Shown here: positions 11,134-23,489 of the stretch, piece by piece
How the letters are laid out: each line of letters opens with the position of its first letter
Numbering within the stretch: the first letter of the stretch is position 1
NCBI GenBank assembly: GCA_963682025.1
Contig: OY821520.1
Coordinates: 1,355,001-1,419,000, forward strand
Length of the DNA stretch: 64,000 bases
Direction of reading: 5' to 3'
DNA from: Cordilura impudica
Taxonomy: Eukaryota; Arthropoda; Insecta; Diptera; Scathophagidae
Translations under genes and position numbers: made by a program
Notes under the pieces: model-generated
Databases searched by the model: none
What the model was told of the DNA's origin: nothing
Seen by the model: only the letters and a program-made list of their open reading frames with translations

Positions 11134-14100
11134 GTAAGTACATACTGTTTTATTCTTTTTCCACTCAATCAGTCATTCACTGCATCATTTTTTACACATT
11201 TTCATAAAAGTAGATGAGCTTCTTTTTTTTCGATGTGACGAATTGTATTCTAATCGTTTCTATTGAAATTTATATTGAAATTTAATCCTTTTGAATATGT
11301 TGCATAAAACTCCAACAATAATAAAATTGAAACAGATGAAGCATAATATGTATATTAAAAAAAATTACGAAATTACTTAAGCAACTTTGAAAAAAATATT
11401 GCTTTTAGTTGAACACAAAAAGGCACTTGTATTGAATAAAATTCAATTTTAAAAAAATTGCGTTTGCCTAAACAATTAAAACCAAATTTTTATATGAAAA
11501 ACTGTAAGTCCAAGTGATTAAAAAAATCGACTTGTAACTTAAGGTGCTATTACACGTCGTGTTTTTTACTTATGTACTTTCACTTGTTTTATCTATATGT
11601 AATTCGGTATGTTTGTCAAAATTGTCCTTTTACATACTATTCATAATTTTTGCTATCACACTTGTATTTTCGTATGACATAACCTCTAAATATAAAGAAC
11701 AGTTGATTTTTTAATTTGTGAATTTACAAAATTAATTGTTAAAAATATAGTTATATATATTATATATATATATTATTTTTTGTTAATTAATATTAAACAA
11801 TTTATTTTTCTTTTAATATTAATCTTATCAATTTACTCTGTTTTTCTTTCGACACAAGCAGTGTTGTATTTTCACGTGCTTTGTCATGCCAAAATAGAAC
11901 CTGTTCTAATTGAAAAAATTACATGTGACTTTCCACATGTGTTGTACATATGCAATGTTTCATATGTATCAGAAGATGCGTACAACTTTTGCAGTGGAAA
12001 AATTTGACAGCAGTAAAAAACACGTCGTGTAATAATAGCACCTTTAACATGTCTGCTTTATCAATAATACTGACAACTCAAAGCAATATTTCTTGCAAAA
12101 CTATCCACATTTAAACAAAATTTTGTGGTAAATTCTATGTATATTCACCCCTGTTCTTGAAATCACTATCACAAAAAAAAAACTCGTAAATGAAAAAATT
12201 CTTAAATCTACGAGTTTTTTGCTGTTCTCTAATTTCAATAAGAATATTTTTTCTCGTTTTAATTCACATAGAAAAGGCTTTGTGAAATCAAAACAAATGC
12301 CCTTTTTTCTACTAAGCAGGTCTTAAGAGATAAAAAAAAACTAATTGATATTTAAACTTTAACATGTTTTTTATTGAACCTTGTCATTATTTTAAAAAAT
12401 TAGACATTAATTTTATGAAAAAAAAAAAAAAACGATTTTAAAAACCGTCTACATTTTGCGCTGGTTTAAAAAAAAACTCGTAATAAAGGCCAGTTTACAC
12501 TATCACACTTTGTAATACGATCTGTCAGAAATTCGAGTATTATGAAAAAGTCGTATAATGTAAAAAGCTTTTGTTATGAAATTGACAGTCTGTAGGATTT
12601 CTTTTTCGAAGTCCGATGGTTTTTGAAACATTTCTAAAAACTTGCCATTTTCATCGGACCAGAGTTGTTTTTTTTTGGTAATATTAAAAAAATGGTAAAC
12701 AAAAACAAAGAAAGTGAAAATAAAATATAAATTTCAAAATAAATTTGCTTATTATTCTAAACAGCTGTTTTCATAAGACTTGAGTGTTATGGTGTAAATG
12801 GCCTAAGTATGCAGAAATAATGTCGGTACGACTTTATGACAGTCCGATGAATTTCATCGGATTTTTATTTCGAAAAATCATACGACTGAGTGGTATCATG
12901 TAAATGGGCCTTAAGTGGTCGATGTTAATAAAACACACTTTTTGCGATGATGCTGTTCTATAACTATAATCAAAACTTTTTATTTACACAATCTATTTTC
13001 CATTATAATTTTTTCAATTATAACATAGATTCTTTATGCACTAATTATTGCAAATAAAGGAATTAAAAAAAAAATTTCATCAAATCACATATTTTTATTT
13101 TTTGCATATGTTCGAAACAGTAGTGATGCCAGTCAAATCCAATTTATTTGAATATCGAAATTTTTTTTGATGATGCCTAACTTTTTAAAAACAGAAAAGT
13201 CATTTTTAATTGAATGAAATTGAAGAACAAAAACAATTAAATGAACAAATAAGTTGTTATTTTAAAAGAAAATATTTTTGTTTATACTTTTTCTATAAAC
13301 TTAAGAAAAAACATGCACAAAATACTTAAAAGTTTTTTGTGAAACTGAATAAAGAACCATATGGCACCTCGGTTTCTAGATAACATATGTTCTTAACTCA
13401 AACATATGGTTCTTAACTCAAACATATGTTTCCATTAAATAAATAAAAAAAGTGGTTTCAAGAAACCCAAAATTTCAATTTCATGTGATTTTAAATTCGC
13501 TCTTATTCAAATAACAACGTTTCAAGAACAGGGCTGATTATGACAATGCCATAATACTGATTGAAAACTGCACCGGTGTAGTTACATCATTATTCTGTGG
13601 GTGGGGCATCTATAGTTTCTATATAATTTTTTTTGAATGCCTACGTTTAATATTTATATATAAAAAATACTAATTAACAAGAATGAATTCAATTCAATGA
13701 ACAAAAATTACAGTGATGATCATTGCTCTGCTCTAAACTTTTAAATCTTAAAAATACGTTTTATTAAAATATAAAATCATCATAAAAACGGGATGAAAGG
13801 GACAGGAGTTATTTTAACAATCGTGTTTCAATATGTCTTTATTTTTTTAAGTTTTCGTATCTCGGTTTTTTTGGAAGACTTTTAGCATTTGAGATGGGTT
13901 TTCTATAGAAAATTCTCAATATCATATTCTTTTTTCAAAAAATAATGTAAAGCACAGCCACGAACCTTGTAATATAGACTGATAAATAATTTCGACAAAG
14001 AATCACAATTGTGACTACCATCCCTTCGCGTACATGACATTCTTTCCATCTAACATAATCGGGGCACCTTTCTAAATAAATAAACAAATATTATTACAGA

Positions 14101-17100
14101 AAGTTTTGTGCAAAATAAAGAAACTGTGTAGTGATGTTGGGTGAAAATAATCTAACCCATAAAACAAAGTTTTTATTAAAACTCTTTCTTGCCTTATGCA
14201 TATGGGTTTTGAATCGCTCCATGACTGTGCGTGACGTTGCGTGACTATCTTAATATTATTCTTTGGCCACAACAAGTCTATCGACCAAGTTTCAGATCGA
14301 TCGGATGAGGGGAAGTGAGGTTTTAATTTCTCCGTGACTGTGCACGACTATGACTGTGTGTGATTTTGTCAAAGTTAACCTTTTTTCACAGCAAGAGTAT
14401 CGACCAAGTTTCAGATCGATCGGATAAGGGGAAATGGGTTTTAAGTCACTCAGTGACTGTGCGTGACTATGTCGAAGTTAATCTTTCTTTACAGCAAGTG
14501 TATGGACAAAGTTTCAGACCGATCGGATGAAGGAAAGTGAGGTTTTAATATCTCTGTGACTGTGCTTGACTATGCGTGACTGTGCGTGACTATGTCAAAG
14601 TAATCTCTTTTTCACAGCAAGAGTATGGACCAAGTTTCAAATCGATCAGATGAGGGGAAATGACATTTAGATCAATCCGTGACTACCCCAAAATTAATCT
14701 GTAGTTACAACAAGACTATGGGCCAAGTTTCAGGTCAATTGGAGAAGAGGGAATGGGGTTGACCCATGACAGACAGACAGACAGAGAGTATGAGTTAAAA
14801 GAAATAGTTAAAAAAAAATGTATTGCATACTTTTACCAACATTATTTCAAGTCATTCCCGAGGCAATGCGTGGAATTTTATATAGATTTAGTTTGTTATA
14901 CCCTATACCACCATGTGGTTTGGGTATACTGATTTTGTGCTGCTGTTTGTATCTACCAAAAATATTTGACCTAGACCTATCTTCTATTATACCGATCGAC
15001 TCAGAATCACTTTCAGAATCACTTTTCAAGTCGATTTAGCGATGTCCGTCCGTCTGTGTGTCCATGTAAACCTTGTAATCAAACTACAGGTCGCAAATAT
15101 GAATATGTTTTGATGAAATTTGGTATATAAGCTTTTACCGGCCATAGGATGAACGCTATTGAAATTGGTGAAATTTAGTCCATGTTCAGACCTAGTCCCC
15201 ATACAAATGACCACTATTAAATCGACATAAATTGCCATAAGATCCAAATTATCATATAGATCTCAGTCAAATTGGGTTTATATGTGTTTATTTTATCCAT
15301 TAATCAGTAGTCCAAAAATAATCGTATATGACAATTCTTAGTCATAGGCCCCGTATAGAGCTGCTTCCCGATCTTCACTTAAATTTATCAAAAACAAAAA
15401 TATTGCACAGATTTTTTTCAAATTTGGTTTGTATATATTTTTTCAAAATATAAGTGACTTAACCAGATATGGTCAGGATCGGTCCATATTTCGACCTGGT
15501 CCCCATATAAATATAGCATCCGATATGAACTCAAATTTGGTTTATGCTTATTTTCTATATCGAATTAGTTGGACCGAAGAGATAGGGTCTCTAAACCATG
15601 GTATAGGGTATCGTATAGTCGATCTAGACCGACTATAATTTCTTACTTGTTTTATTTGTCTACTTAGTTTAAGAATATTTGACAAAAAAGTATGTATTGA
15701 AAAAAAAAAAAAAAAAAAAGTTTTATCAAATTTGATTCGTGAATGAAATTTCATTTACTCACGTTATCTGTGCATTAACGAACGTAGTTCGTGACATAGT
15801 AATATTTATATAATATTAATATCTGTTATTTAAAATTTAATTTATCTTTTTCAATACACTTTTACTGTCAATGGCTTTGTGATTATGCTTCTTTTATTTA
15901 TCGGCATGAACTTTGTAAAGTAGTCTTTTCTGCCGATCAATAAAATATATTCTTTTTTTTGTCTTAACTTGTTAAACCTAAATAAGGAAAAACTACAAAA
16001 AAAAAAAAACTGTATAATTAATTAAATCATTTAAAAATAATTCATACTCATTGAAGTCATACTATTTCAATAGTTATGCCCACACCAGTCAATTTGTTTA
16101 AAACAAAAATCATAATTGTGTATTTAAAGGGTATCCAATTTATTCGGTTTTTTCTTTTTTCTCTTAAGTTTTTAATTATTTGAATTAATTAAAAGCTATT
16201 CAGTTAAATCGAACAATCGAAACAATTTTTGGTATATCAATACAATATAATTCCATGATGGGGCCATTTCGAAATATTTTAACGTTTTTCCAAAGTGGCT
16301 CTGAATAGAATAGGAATTCAGATTCTGTAGATAATTAACTTTTATCTAGTATGTAGGTTGTGCTGAGACCATTAATCCTCAAAAGGATATCGAGAGAAAG
16401 CGTTTAAACCGAATCTTCAAAAAAAAAAAAAAAAAAAACAGAATATGAATTATGAATTAATTAATTATGAATTAATTATTAATTAATTAATAATTATTAA
16501 TTAATTAATTAATTAATTATTATGAATTAATTATTATTAATTATGAATTAATATGAATTAACGCTTATTCTGGAAAAATTCCTCGATTTTCTATAGGTAT
16601 AGTAGATGTTTTAGAGTCTAGGTCACAAGGTTTTTTTTTTAAGTCTAGTTCCGCGAAGCCGAGTGGCTTGTCTGCATATTCTAATCTTGGCTAGTTTTTT
16701 TTTTTTTTTGCAGCGACAGACCAAAGCCTCTGGTGGGAATCGAACCCACGACCCCCGCATGATAGGCGAGCACGCTACCTACTCGCCTACCGGGGCGCTT
16801 AATATCCGATTGGATACCCTGCTATTTAAGGAAACAAAGTAGACGATGAATAGTTTTTTTTGGCAACATTATACACAAATGTTTTCATGACCTTCTTATT
16901 TGGAAACACTGCTCTCTTACCGCTTTTCTCTTGATTTGTTCTCTTAATTTTAGGGTTGAAGACAAGTGCTTTTTAAGCTCTCTCGAGCTAAATTGTTTAA
17001 CCCATGTCTTCTATTCTAGTGGGTATTTGTTGAACATAATTTTAGTACATAATAATAAAACTTGGTATGATTACGAAATTTTCTGTATTGAAATAACACA

Positions 17101-20100
17101 TTTAACTAGTAGCTGCTCTCACAACTAAATATAAAACTTCCGTTTTTTTTTTTTTTTTCTAACTTTCTTCAAAAAGGTATATTAACGTCATTCAGTATAG
17201 CAAGAACCTTTTCTTGTTGTTTATTTGAGACAAAGTATACTATTTTGTTCGTAAACATACAAGACACATTTTGACAGTGACATAGATATTTCAAGATAAC
17301 CGTGTAACATGTTTATAATTGTTTGCGTTAAATATCTAATAGTTATGGTCACACAAAAATTCTACAAATTTGAGGCAACTAAAAATGATATGAAATTTGA
17401 TCACGTACTATAAATGGAAGTTGAACAATACTTGTTACAAAGTTTTTCCAATAGATTATGAGTATATGGGCAAATCCAGAAAAATGTCAACCAGAACCAA
17501 AAAATAAAAGTTTGTTATTTGATTATACTTACATATATATTCAGCTGCATCACTTCTCTAATAAGTCCAACTCTTGAATTGCAATTGTTTTTTTTTGATA
17601 ACTGTCCAAATTTGTACCCTCTTTGCATCACTCATACGAAAAACTTATTTTCTCCTTTTTTTTACTTGTTTTTATGACAGCAATCAATTTTTTATAATCA
17701 AACTTTCGTTCTATTTATTTAAATTTATATTTTACTATCTCTCTATTTTGATCTTCTGCAATGAGATCATTGTAAATACTAAGGTATAACTGTTAATCCT
17801 GCTTTTTGTCAACTACCCGCTTATTAAAACGTCCGACACAGAAATATCGATTTAGTTTGTCACAGAACTGCAAAAGGTAAAGAAAGTGGTTTTTCTAAGT
17901 AAATTGAACCACGTCTTCAAAATAAAAATAAAAAAAATTTTAAATAATAAAGGCATTTATTTTTAAAAGCTAATCTTTTATTGAAACGTCCGAACGGTGT
18001 TTAGGTTTAAAAGTTAATTTTTTATTTAAACGTCCGAAACGTAGGCCTTAATAATTTAAGACTAATACTTGTGCCTCTTTATACAAATGCCTTTCCTATT
18101 CATCACCAGCGAGGTCCAAATTATGGAGGAGCGAAATGAAAAATAATGAAGAATTTCGGGCAAAGGAAGCTGAAAGAAAGCGAAAGTGCAAGCAGCACGA
18201 TATCCCTCCGACACGCTGGATTTGCCCATATATCCTTTCGAATTGTTTGTTTCTTTTAAAAAAGGACAACATTTCCTTAACTTACATCGTCTAAAACTTC
18301 TTCATTACCAACCAATACGTTGAAATTTAATTGCAATAAGATTAAGAAAAAAAAAAAAAATACAATTACAATTATAATAAAAGACATATTGTACACCTAT
18401 TAAATTGTTAACAACTGCGCTTGTGTAAACTCCAGGTTTGCTAGAGAACATTTCATTAAATTTTTTCAGTTATAAATTAGCTACGTACATAACAACAACT
18501 AAACTCAGCTCCGTCTCGACGCATAACTAAAATTCGAATATCAACGTGTCTTAATATAAACCAAATAAAAACAAAACAAAGAAATTTCAAAGTATACAAG
18601 TTCATATTTACATATACGAACGAGTATTTGCAATTAAAACTAAAGAACTCTTAAGTAGGTGTCAGTCAGTCATATGATACTTCTTTTGCTATTGTGTGTT
18701 TGAGGCATAAAAGAGCTGAAAAACGGAAAACACAACAAAACGACGAAACAACGAAAAATAGTCACTGCATTAGTTGGTAATGGAAACTTCATTCATTTTC
18801 AACATGTAGTGACGACGCAAGCGTGCGTACATGATTTCTTGACATTAAAACAACATATATGGCTAACAAAGCGGTCAGCTTAATATTTTTGTAATTTTTT
18901 GGTCACAATCTAACGGCAGTAGTTCCGTTTTTAATAAATAAAAATATTTCTTTTTGTGAGCTTATTTGAGTTGTGGTTTAAGTGTCTTTAGATCTGGCAT
19001 AAGCTAAGCGACCAAGTGACATTGGTTAACGAACTTTAGTTTTGGTAGTGTGCAAATATATTTCTAGACTTTCGTAGTGATTCAGTGTATGCTCATCTAT
19101 TGATTGAAAATTTAATTTCCAAACATATATTTTTAAGTTACCATCCCCCATTTAATCAACCTACAAAGTAAAAATACCATAAAATCGAAAAAAACAAAAA
19201 ATGCTAAAATATAAATATATTCCTCCACACAAACTTAGATCACAATCACAGAATCCTACACCAGAACCGACACCGCGCCTAAGCACAAAAGTCAGCAACA
19301 TCACCAACACTGCGCCATTTAACTCATCATCAGGCATTTTACAAAATTCGAGTGATTTTTATGGGAGCGCCAATTCCTTGCATAGCAACCATGCAACTCC
19401 GCATCATCTATTGCGTAATTCTGATGTAAGATCTTCAAATAATTCGCTAAATTTATCTGCCGGTGGCACAATTCGATCACGTAAGTCACGTAGAGCTCCA
19501 CTACCACCTGCACCAGTGAAGGAACTGTTTCCGTCCAACGAAACTATCAATAGTAGCTCCAAAACATCTACCCCCAGCTCGAGTACTGTAGGTACTCCAA
19601 AGTCGGCTCGTAAAAAGAGATTTGCTCCGGCACCCCCAAAGCCGGCTAGACTTGAACCGTCGCAAGTTCCTCAAATACAAGTTGAAACAGAAGAAACCAA
19701 GCCAAAAAACTTGAATAGTTACCCTCTGCAGAGTGAATTGGACTCGAAGTTATCCGACGAAGAGAAAGCTTTGTTGGAGGGTAAGATTTTACAGTCATTA
19801 CACAGTAATGATTCAGATTTAACGCTTTCACCATCAAGCAGACGAAGTTCCAAACGCTTGATTCAATTGGACAAAGAACTACTTGAAGAACATGGTTCTC
19901 GGCAATGTGTCGAAGAAAACATAAGCCAGTGTGATGATTTGAAACAACAAAATCAACAGAAATCCATGGTACACGATGAAGAAGCGAGTGTTGTGTATCG
20001 ACGACTCCTAGTACCGCACAATTTGGATACACCGACGCATGAGATTAATCCTCTTATTGATGATCTCAGTACATCCGCTTTGGTTGGAGAAAGACAATTG

Positions 20101-21259
20101 GAAAAGCTAAAAGACAATAAGGAAGCCAATAACAGAAATAGACAATCCCAAATATCTGCTGTCTCATCTGGAGCAGAAGACAATGATCCCTTGTTTAACA
20201 AATCGGCACATGGCAAATGGAAGAGACGCAAAGGACCAGCCCCTGCTTTGCCTATACCACCACGCAAGGTTTTGCAAATGTTGCCTCTTCAAGAAATTAA
20301 GCACGAGTTGGAAATAATTGAGGTCCAACAGCAGGGATTGGAAAAACAAGGTGTTATATTGGAGAAAATGATACGTGATCGCTGTGAGGGAGAGAATGGT
20401 GAACCGTTGAAAGCAAATGGAGTACCTGAAGAGGTTGATGATGACGCTGCGAGTGGTGGTCCAACTAATGGGGAAAACTCTAAAGAAGTTGAATATTTGA
20501 TATTGCAACTTTTCGAATTGGTCAACGAGAAGAATGAATTGTTTCGACGTCAAGCGGAACTAATGTATTTGTAAGTAGTTTTTAAATCTGTGTATTATAC
20601 AAAATAACAACAAATTTCGTTTGTTGGAAATTCAATTGAAGAAGAAGAGTATTTTTGTCAACTTGTAATTTCATTTATATTCAATAGACGGCGACAACAT
20701 CGATTAGAACAGGAACAAGCAGACTTGGAATACGAAATTCGTATTTTAATGGCACAACCGGAACGTAATAAAACAGATTCAGATAAAGCCAGAGAAGAAG
20801 CTCTAATTGAACGACTGGTAGAGGTGGTTCAATTGCGGAATGAAGTGGTGGAATGTCTGGAAATGGATCGCATCCGTGAAGCCGAAGAGGATCATGTAAG
20901 TTTTAAATTTCAATCAACAAAAACGCAACAAAAACTAATATAAATTTTCCACACAAAACAATCTAGAGCATCAAACAACATTTGGAATCCCACATAGCAA
21001 AGAGAGAGGATGAGGCGGATACCAAAAAATCTTCAATAAAACTATCTAAAAAAGAAAAGAAAAAACAGAAAGAAGCTAAAAAGCTTATTAAAACCAAGAA
21101 ATTAGATGCAGATAAGGTAATTTGATTTCGGCTTGCTGCAAATAAATTCTTAATGTTCCAATGAAACAATCCTTTTAATATTTTCAGGATGCCGATGAAT
21201 CTGAAGTAAATGCGGAAAAATTAAAATCGAAAAAGAAAAAGAAAATATTTATATTTTAA
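9089..21259 (+). CDS. Mical-like: MICAL-like protein (LIM + NPF + bMERB), five exons, 5' partial
   Basis: The exons are 9089-11133, 19239-20570, 20688-20895, 20967-21116 and 21188-21259. The joins keep one frame (phases 2, 2, 0, 0) and give 1268 codons plus a stop from 9089. Order of parts: a LIM zinc-binding domain (residues about 13-66), a long Glu/Ser-rich disordered stretch, three NPF motifs followed by acids (about 574, 607 and 647), Pro-rich segments, a C-terminal coiled bMERB (DUF3585) region (about 1010-1190), and a Lys-rich tail ending KKKKKIFIF. MICAL-like proteins link Rab8/10/35-type GTPases, which bind bMERB, to EHD ATPases, which bind NPF, on tubular recycling endosomes. That role is family knowledge. 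The usual N-terminal CH domain is absent here, and an acceptor directly at 9088 indicates that it lies upstream. Poly(A) signals are at 21546 and 21566. Confidence 0.88.
11543..12043. mobile_element. piggyBac-type MITE (TTAA target)
   Basis: The ends are GGTGCTATTACACGTCGTGT and its near complement (ACACGTCGTGTAATAATAGC then ACC), each beside TTAA (11539-11542 and 12044-12047). The core ACACGTCGTGT of the terminal repeat is itself nearly palindromic. The interior has only a short chance frame and no transposase, so it is non-autonomous. The TTAA target suggests piggyBac mobilisation. Confidence 0.7.
12487..12911. repeat. TIR element (MITE-like)
   Basis: Opens AAGGCCAGTTTACACTATCA and closes with a complementary GTATCATGTAAATGGGCCTT. 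Sub-terminal blocks also pair loosely (CGTATAATG and CATACGACT regions). A TAA lies outside both ends. No coding sequence. Confidence 0.55.
14205..14790. repeat. Tandem array of about 100-125-bp units ending in a GACA tract
   Basis: Five diverged units share AAGTTTCAGATCGATCGGAT (near 14287, 14407, 14507, 14632 and 14727) and GTGACTGTGCGTGACTATG. The array ends in GACAGACAGACAGACAGAG, the complement of the GTCY tract found in the mini-me-like copy just downstream, so it is probably related to that family. Confidence 0.75.
14896..15651 (+). mobile_element. mini-me/Helentron-like repeat, copy 1
   Basis: Begins TATACCCTATACCACCATGT and ends with a variant of the palindrome AGTCGGTCTAGACCGACT followed by TATAATTTCTTACTTG. 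An internal GTCCGTCCGTCTGTGTGTCC tract matches the (GTCY)n microsatellite typical of dipteran mini-me elements. Eight or more copies occur in this window. The family name is inferred from the GTCY core and the hairpin end. Confidence 0.7.
16440..16565. repeat. TTAATTAA-rich simple sequence
   Basis: Alternating ATTAATTAATTA and TATGAATTAATT units, about 125 bp. Preceded by an A18-type run. Confidence 0.8.
16605..16798 (-). mobile_element. tRNA-derived SINE, minus-strand copy
   Basis: Read on the minus strand, the head (16798-16724) has a tRNA-like A box (TAGGCGAGTAGG), an anticodon-arm-like CTCGC-CTATCAT-GCGGG and a perfect B box GGTTCGATTCC. It is followed by CTGCAAAAAAA and an unrelated tail with a second A-run. 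The acceptor stem does not pair well, so it is a SINE head rather than a tRNA gene. A second copy is at 37599-37813. Confidence 0.75.
17461..18236. repeat. Candidate TIR element with a short coding remnant
   Basis: TATATGGGCAAATCCAG at about 17463 is complementary to CTGGATTTGCCCATATAT at 18217-18234. Inside, near 18133-18230, a plus-strand segment reads MKNNEEFRAKEAERKRKCKQ, a charged stretch that looks like a decayed protein end. The motif TTTATTNAAACGTCCGA occurs three times (about 17821, 17977 and 18019). Superfamily unknown. Confidence 0.4.
18237..18899 (+). other. Non-coding segment upstream of the candidate internal promoter
   Basis: No repeats or coding recognised. The sequence is less AT-extreme than the surrounding introns. 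Confidence 0.35.
18900..19200 (+). promoter_or_regulatory. Mical-like: Probable internal promoter/5' UTR of a short MICAL-like isoform
   Basis: A stretch of more complex sequence leads into an A-rich context (AAAAACAAAAA) directly before ATG 19201, a good fly start context. From that ATG the frame runs LKYKYIPPHKLR and then continues straight across the mapped acceptor at 19238 in the MICAL-like frame. A TCAGTG near 19082 could be an initiator, but the true start site cannot be fixed from sequence. The call is an inference from frame continuity and start context. Confidence 0.4.
19201..21259 (+). CDS. Mical-like: Short MICAL-like isoform lacking CH and LIM (predicted)
   Basis: Using ATG 19201, the exons 19201-20570, 20688-20895, 20967-21116 and 21188-21259 give 599 residues plus a stop. 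The protein keeps the Pro-rich SH3-type motifs (RAPLPPAP, RFAPAPPKPARL, RKGPAPALPIPPRK) and the whole bMERB coiled region (KHELEIIEVQQQGLEKQG, then EVEYLILQLFELVNEKNELF), but has no LIM zinc fingers and no NPF motifs. Such a form could bind Rab GTPases without EHD or LIM partners. The bMERB part of the exons is certain. The separate start is a prediction; the same bases 19201-19238 are intron in the long form. Confidence 0.5.
20688..21116 (+). CDS. Mical-like: bMERB C-terminal helices, exons 3-4
   Basis: Exon 20688-20895 encodes RRQHRLEQEQADLEYEIRIL and a second helix ERLVEVVQLRNEVVECLEMD, the hallmark of the MICAL/EHBP1 Rab-binding coiled region. Exon 20967-21116 encodes a Lys-rich end. The introns between them are only 71-117 nt with clear GTAAG and AG borders. 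Confidence 0.88.
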
Positions 21260-22235
21260 TATCTCTTTATACAAAAGCGTTGCACTTTAGTGTGTTATTG
21301 TGTTTAATGTCTCTTCTCTTGTGTGATAAAAACTGGCCAACCTATTTGATAAAATCAATTATTCTATAGATTGCTGTAAATTGTGATCTTTGAAATGCAA
21401 AATAGGCTTTGAATTTATAAATTTGTTAAACAATTGGAGCAGCGCTCTATTTCATTATTATGTTATACATATTTACATGGATGCTTTTTAGTACATTTCC
21501 AATTTTTTTATTTGAAACTCAAAATTTCTCCCTATGACAATAACAAATAAATCATAGCAATCTGCAATAAATCTGTTGGCATATACTTTTTTTTCGCTTA
21601 TATTTTTTTAAACAATTAGCTTTAATATAAAATATAGAATAGAAATTATATATATATTTTTTTCGGATATAATCTCAAGTTGATATAATTTCTATGTTAT
21701 GTTAATTTATAAGCATTTATTTTCTAATGTTTAATTTTTCTCTATGTATTCGTTTTTACAAAACTGGTTCTGTTCATTTTCTATTTATATTCGTTATTGC
21801 TTAATATTTTTGCTGCTAAGGTGTATAATAGTAAAAATAACAGTCTAATTGATATAAGAAAAACTGCATGCCGTTTTTCAAAATTAATTTGATATTAAAG
21901 ACAAAATATACTTACATTAATAAATACATATATTTTTTATGTTAATTATTAAAAGAAATATAAAATCCCAAAAAAACATATATTTTTCTTTTTACATATA
22001 TTTTTCGATCATTGATTAGTCCTAAACATTGCACATAGGAAAAATGCTGCTTCTGGCGGTATCAAATCATTAAAAGTTTTAATTAAAATATAAGACAATT
22101 GTTTTTAATTTTTAAGCTTCATCGATTAAACCGTTCAGTGCACATATAATATATTGAAATCATTGAAAAGAGGAAGTTTTCGGTATAATTGAAGCAACAA
22201 AGAAATTGTATGTTGAAAAAAAAAACAAAAAAAAT
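21260..22235 (+). other. 3' untranslated/intergenic region after MICAL-like
   Basis: AATAAA at 21546-21551 and 21566-21571 gives a 3' UTR of about 300 nt. Beyond that the sequence is AT-rich with no coding or recognised repeat. Confidence 0.5.
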
Positions 22236-22589
22236 AAAATACTAAAAAATTTCTTTAAAAACGCTGACCCGTAAAAACAGTTTGCAGTGCTTTAAATATT
22301 GTTTGTCACCCTCTTAGATACCTAACAACGACTAGTTAGTCAGTCTCTTTTGGCTTCGTTATATTGTCATCTTTTGTACAAAAGCAGTATTTATTTAAAT
22401 AAATTTGAGAAATCTTATCTCACTTGTAACATAATTGAAACTTAATTTTTTATTTATTTACTATATTTTGCTACTTTGGTATATAAAAAGCTATGAAAAT
22501 GTTTGTTCTAGAATAAAATGCTCTATATAATCCAAAATAAAACAAGATTTAAAATTTATATTTTATACATGGGGTGTTATATTCGAAGT

Positions 22590-23380
22590 TTATAGTTCAG
22601 ATTTAATAAACGAAAAAAAAAACAAAAATACAGAACTGACAATATCTAACAAATAATAGCAAAATATGTTTTTTTTATTTAAATTTTGGTTGGTAGAAAG
22701 TATTGTTAACACATTAATGTTTCGTACTGAAACCATTATTATCAATTACAGCTTGACACATACGAGGTATATAATATATAGGTATATCTCGGAATTTTTA
22801 AAATTTTGTTGCGCAATTTCGGAAGTTATTCTTTTTTAAAATGATTATTCTTTTTTTTTTTTTTTTTTTTTTTTTTGTGGCTTATCCAATGTCAAGTAGC
22901 ATTTTAATATTCTTTTTTAAAAGGAGCGACTTCTTTCGGCTAATATGTCTAAATATGTTTGCTTCATACAATCATATTTTTACGGGTCTCTTTAACTATT
23001 CTCCATTGAATTCTTCTTTAATTTCCTTATTTATCTGACGAGAGCGGACTTGAAAAAATCGAGATGGCTTTTTCGAACTTCTAGGCTTTACGTCCCCTTG
23101 GATTTCGTTTTTTATTCTGTATGTGGTTATTCTTATTAATTACGCTTAAACGAATTACATTGTACAGCATATTTCGAGAAAACTTCACTATTTGTGCAAT
23201 TTCTGTCGGGGATGTATTCTGCTAATTTTTTCGAGACTAATGTTTCTACCATCCATGTTTTGATTATTTACAAGAAATACACTTATTTCAACTTAAAATT
23301 GTGAAAACAAAATTTACTCTCCCTACATACATATGTCAAAATACGGTATGAGCCATATTAATTTATACAGCAGTTATTAA
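22590..23380 (-). pseudogene. Heavily decayed Tc1-like transposase remnant
   Basis: The minus-strand translation, in pieces, gives a Tc1-type helix-turn-helix order (DGRNISLEKI, then SFLEICCTM, then RNPRGRKA across frames). It has many stops plus a T-run of about 25. The termini are not clear. Confidence 0.4.
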
Positions 23381-23489
23381 TGTACTTTTGTAATTGTGGA
23401 TTTTTAATATCTTAAAAAAAAAAACATCAACAAGGTGAAATATCTTTATACTATAGTGAAATAATGAAATATTAATACATATTTTTTAT

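Larger units (their letters stand above)
11134..19238 (+). other. Mical-like: 8.1-kb MICAL-like intron filled with repeats
   Basis: Bounded by GTAAGTA at 11134 and ACAAACTTAG at 19238. It contains two MITEs (11.5 and 12.5 kb), a tandem array (14.2-14.8 kb), a mini-me-like copy, a SINE and a further TIR element, plus a probable alternative promoter near its 3' end. The pieces 12912-14200, 15760-16460 and 16800-17460 show no coding sequence or recognised repeat. Confidence 0.75.

Noticed and set aside
11780..12007. 75-codon frame with a hydrophobic start
   Set aside because: Lies inside the TTAA MITE; no domain and probably chance in AT-rich DNA.
16724..16798. Functional tRNA gene (AUC anticodon-like)
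   Set aside because: Acceptor stem pairs poorly, it is followed by an A-run and SINE body, and a second copy has the same layout, so it is a SINE head.
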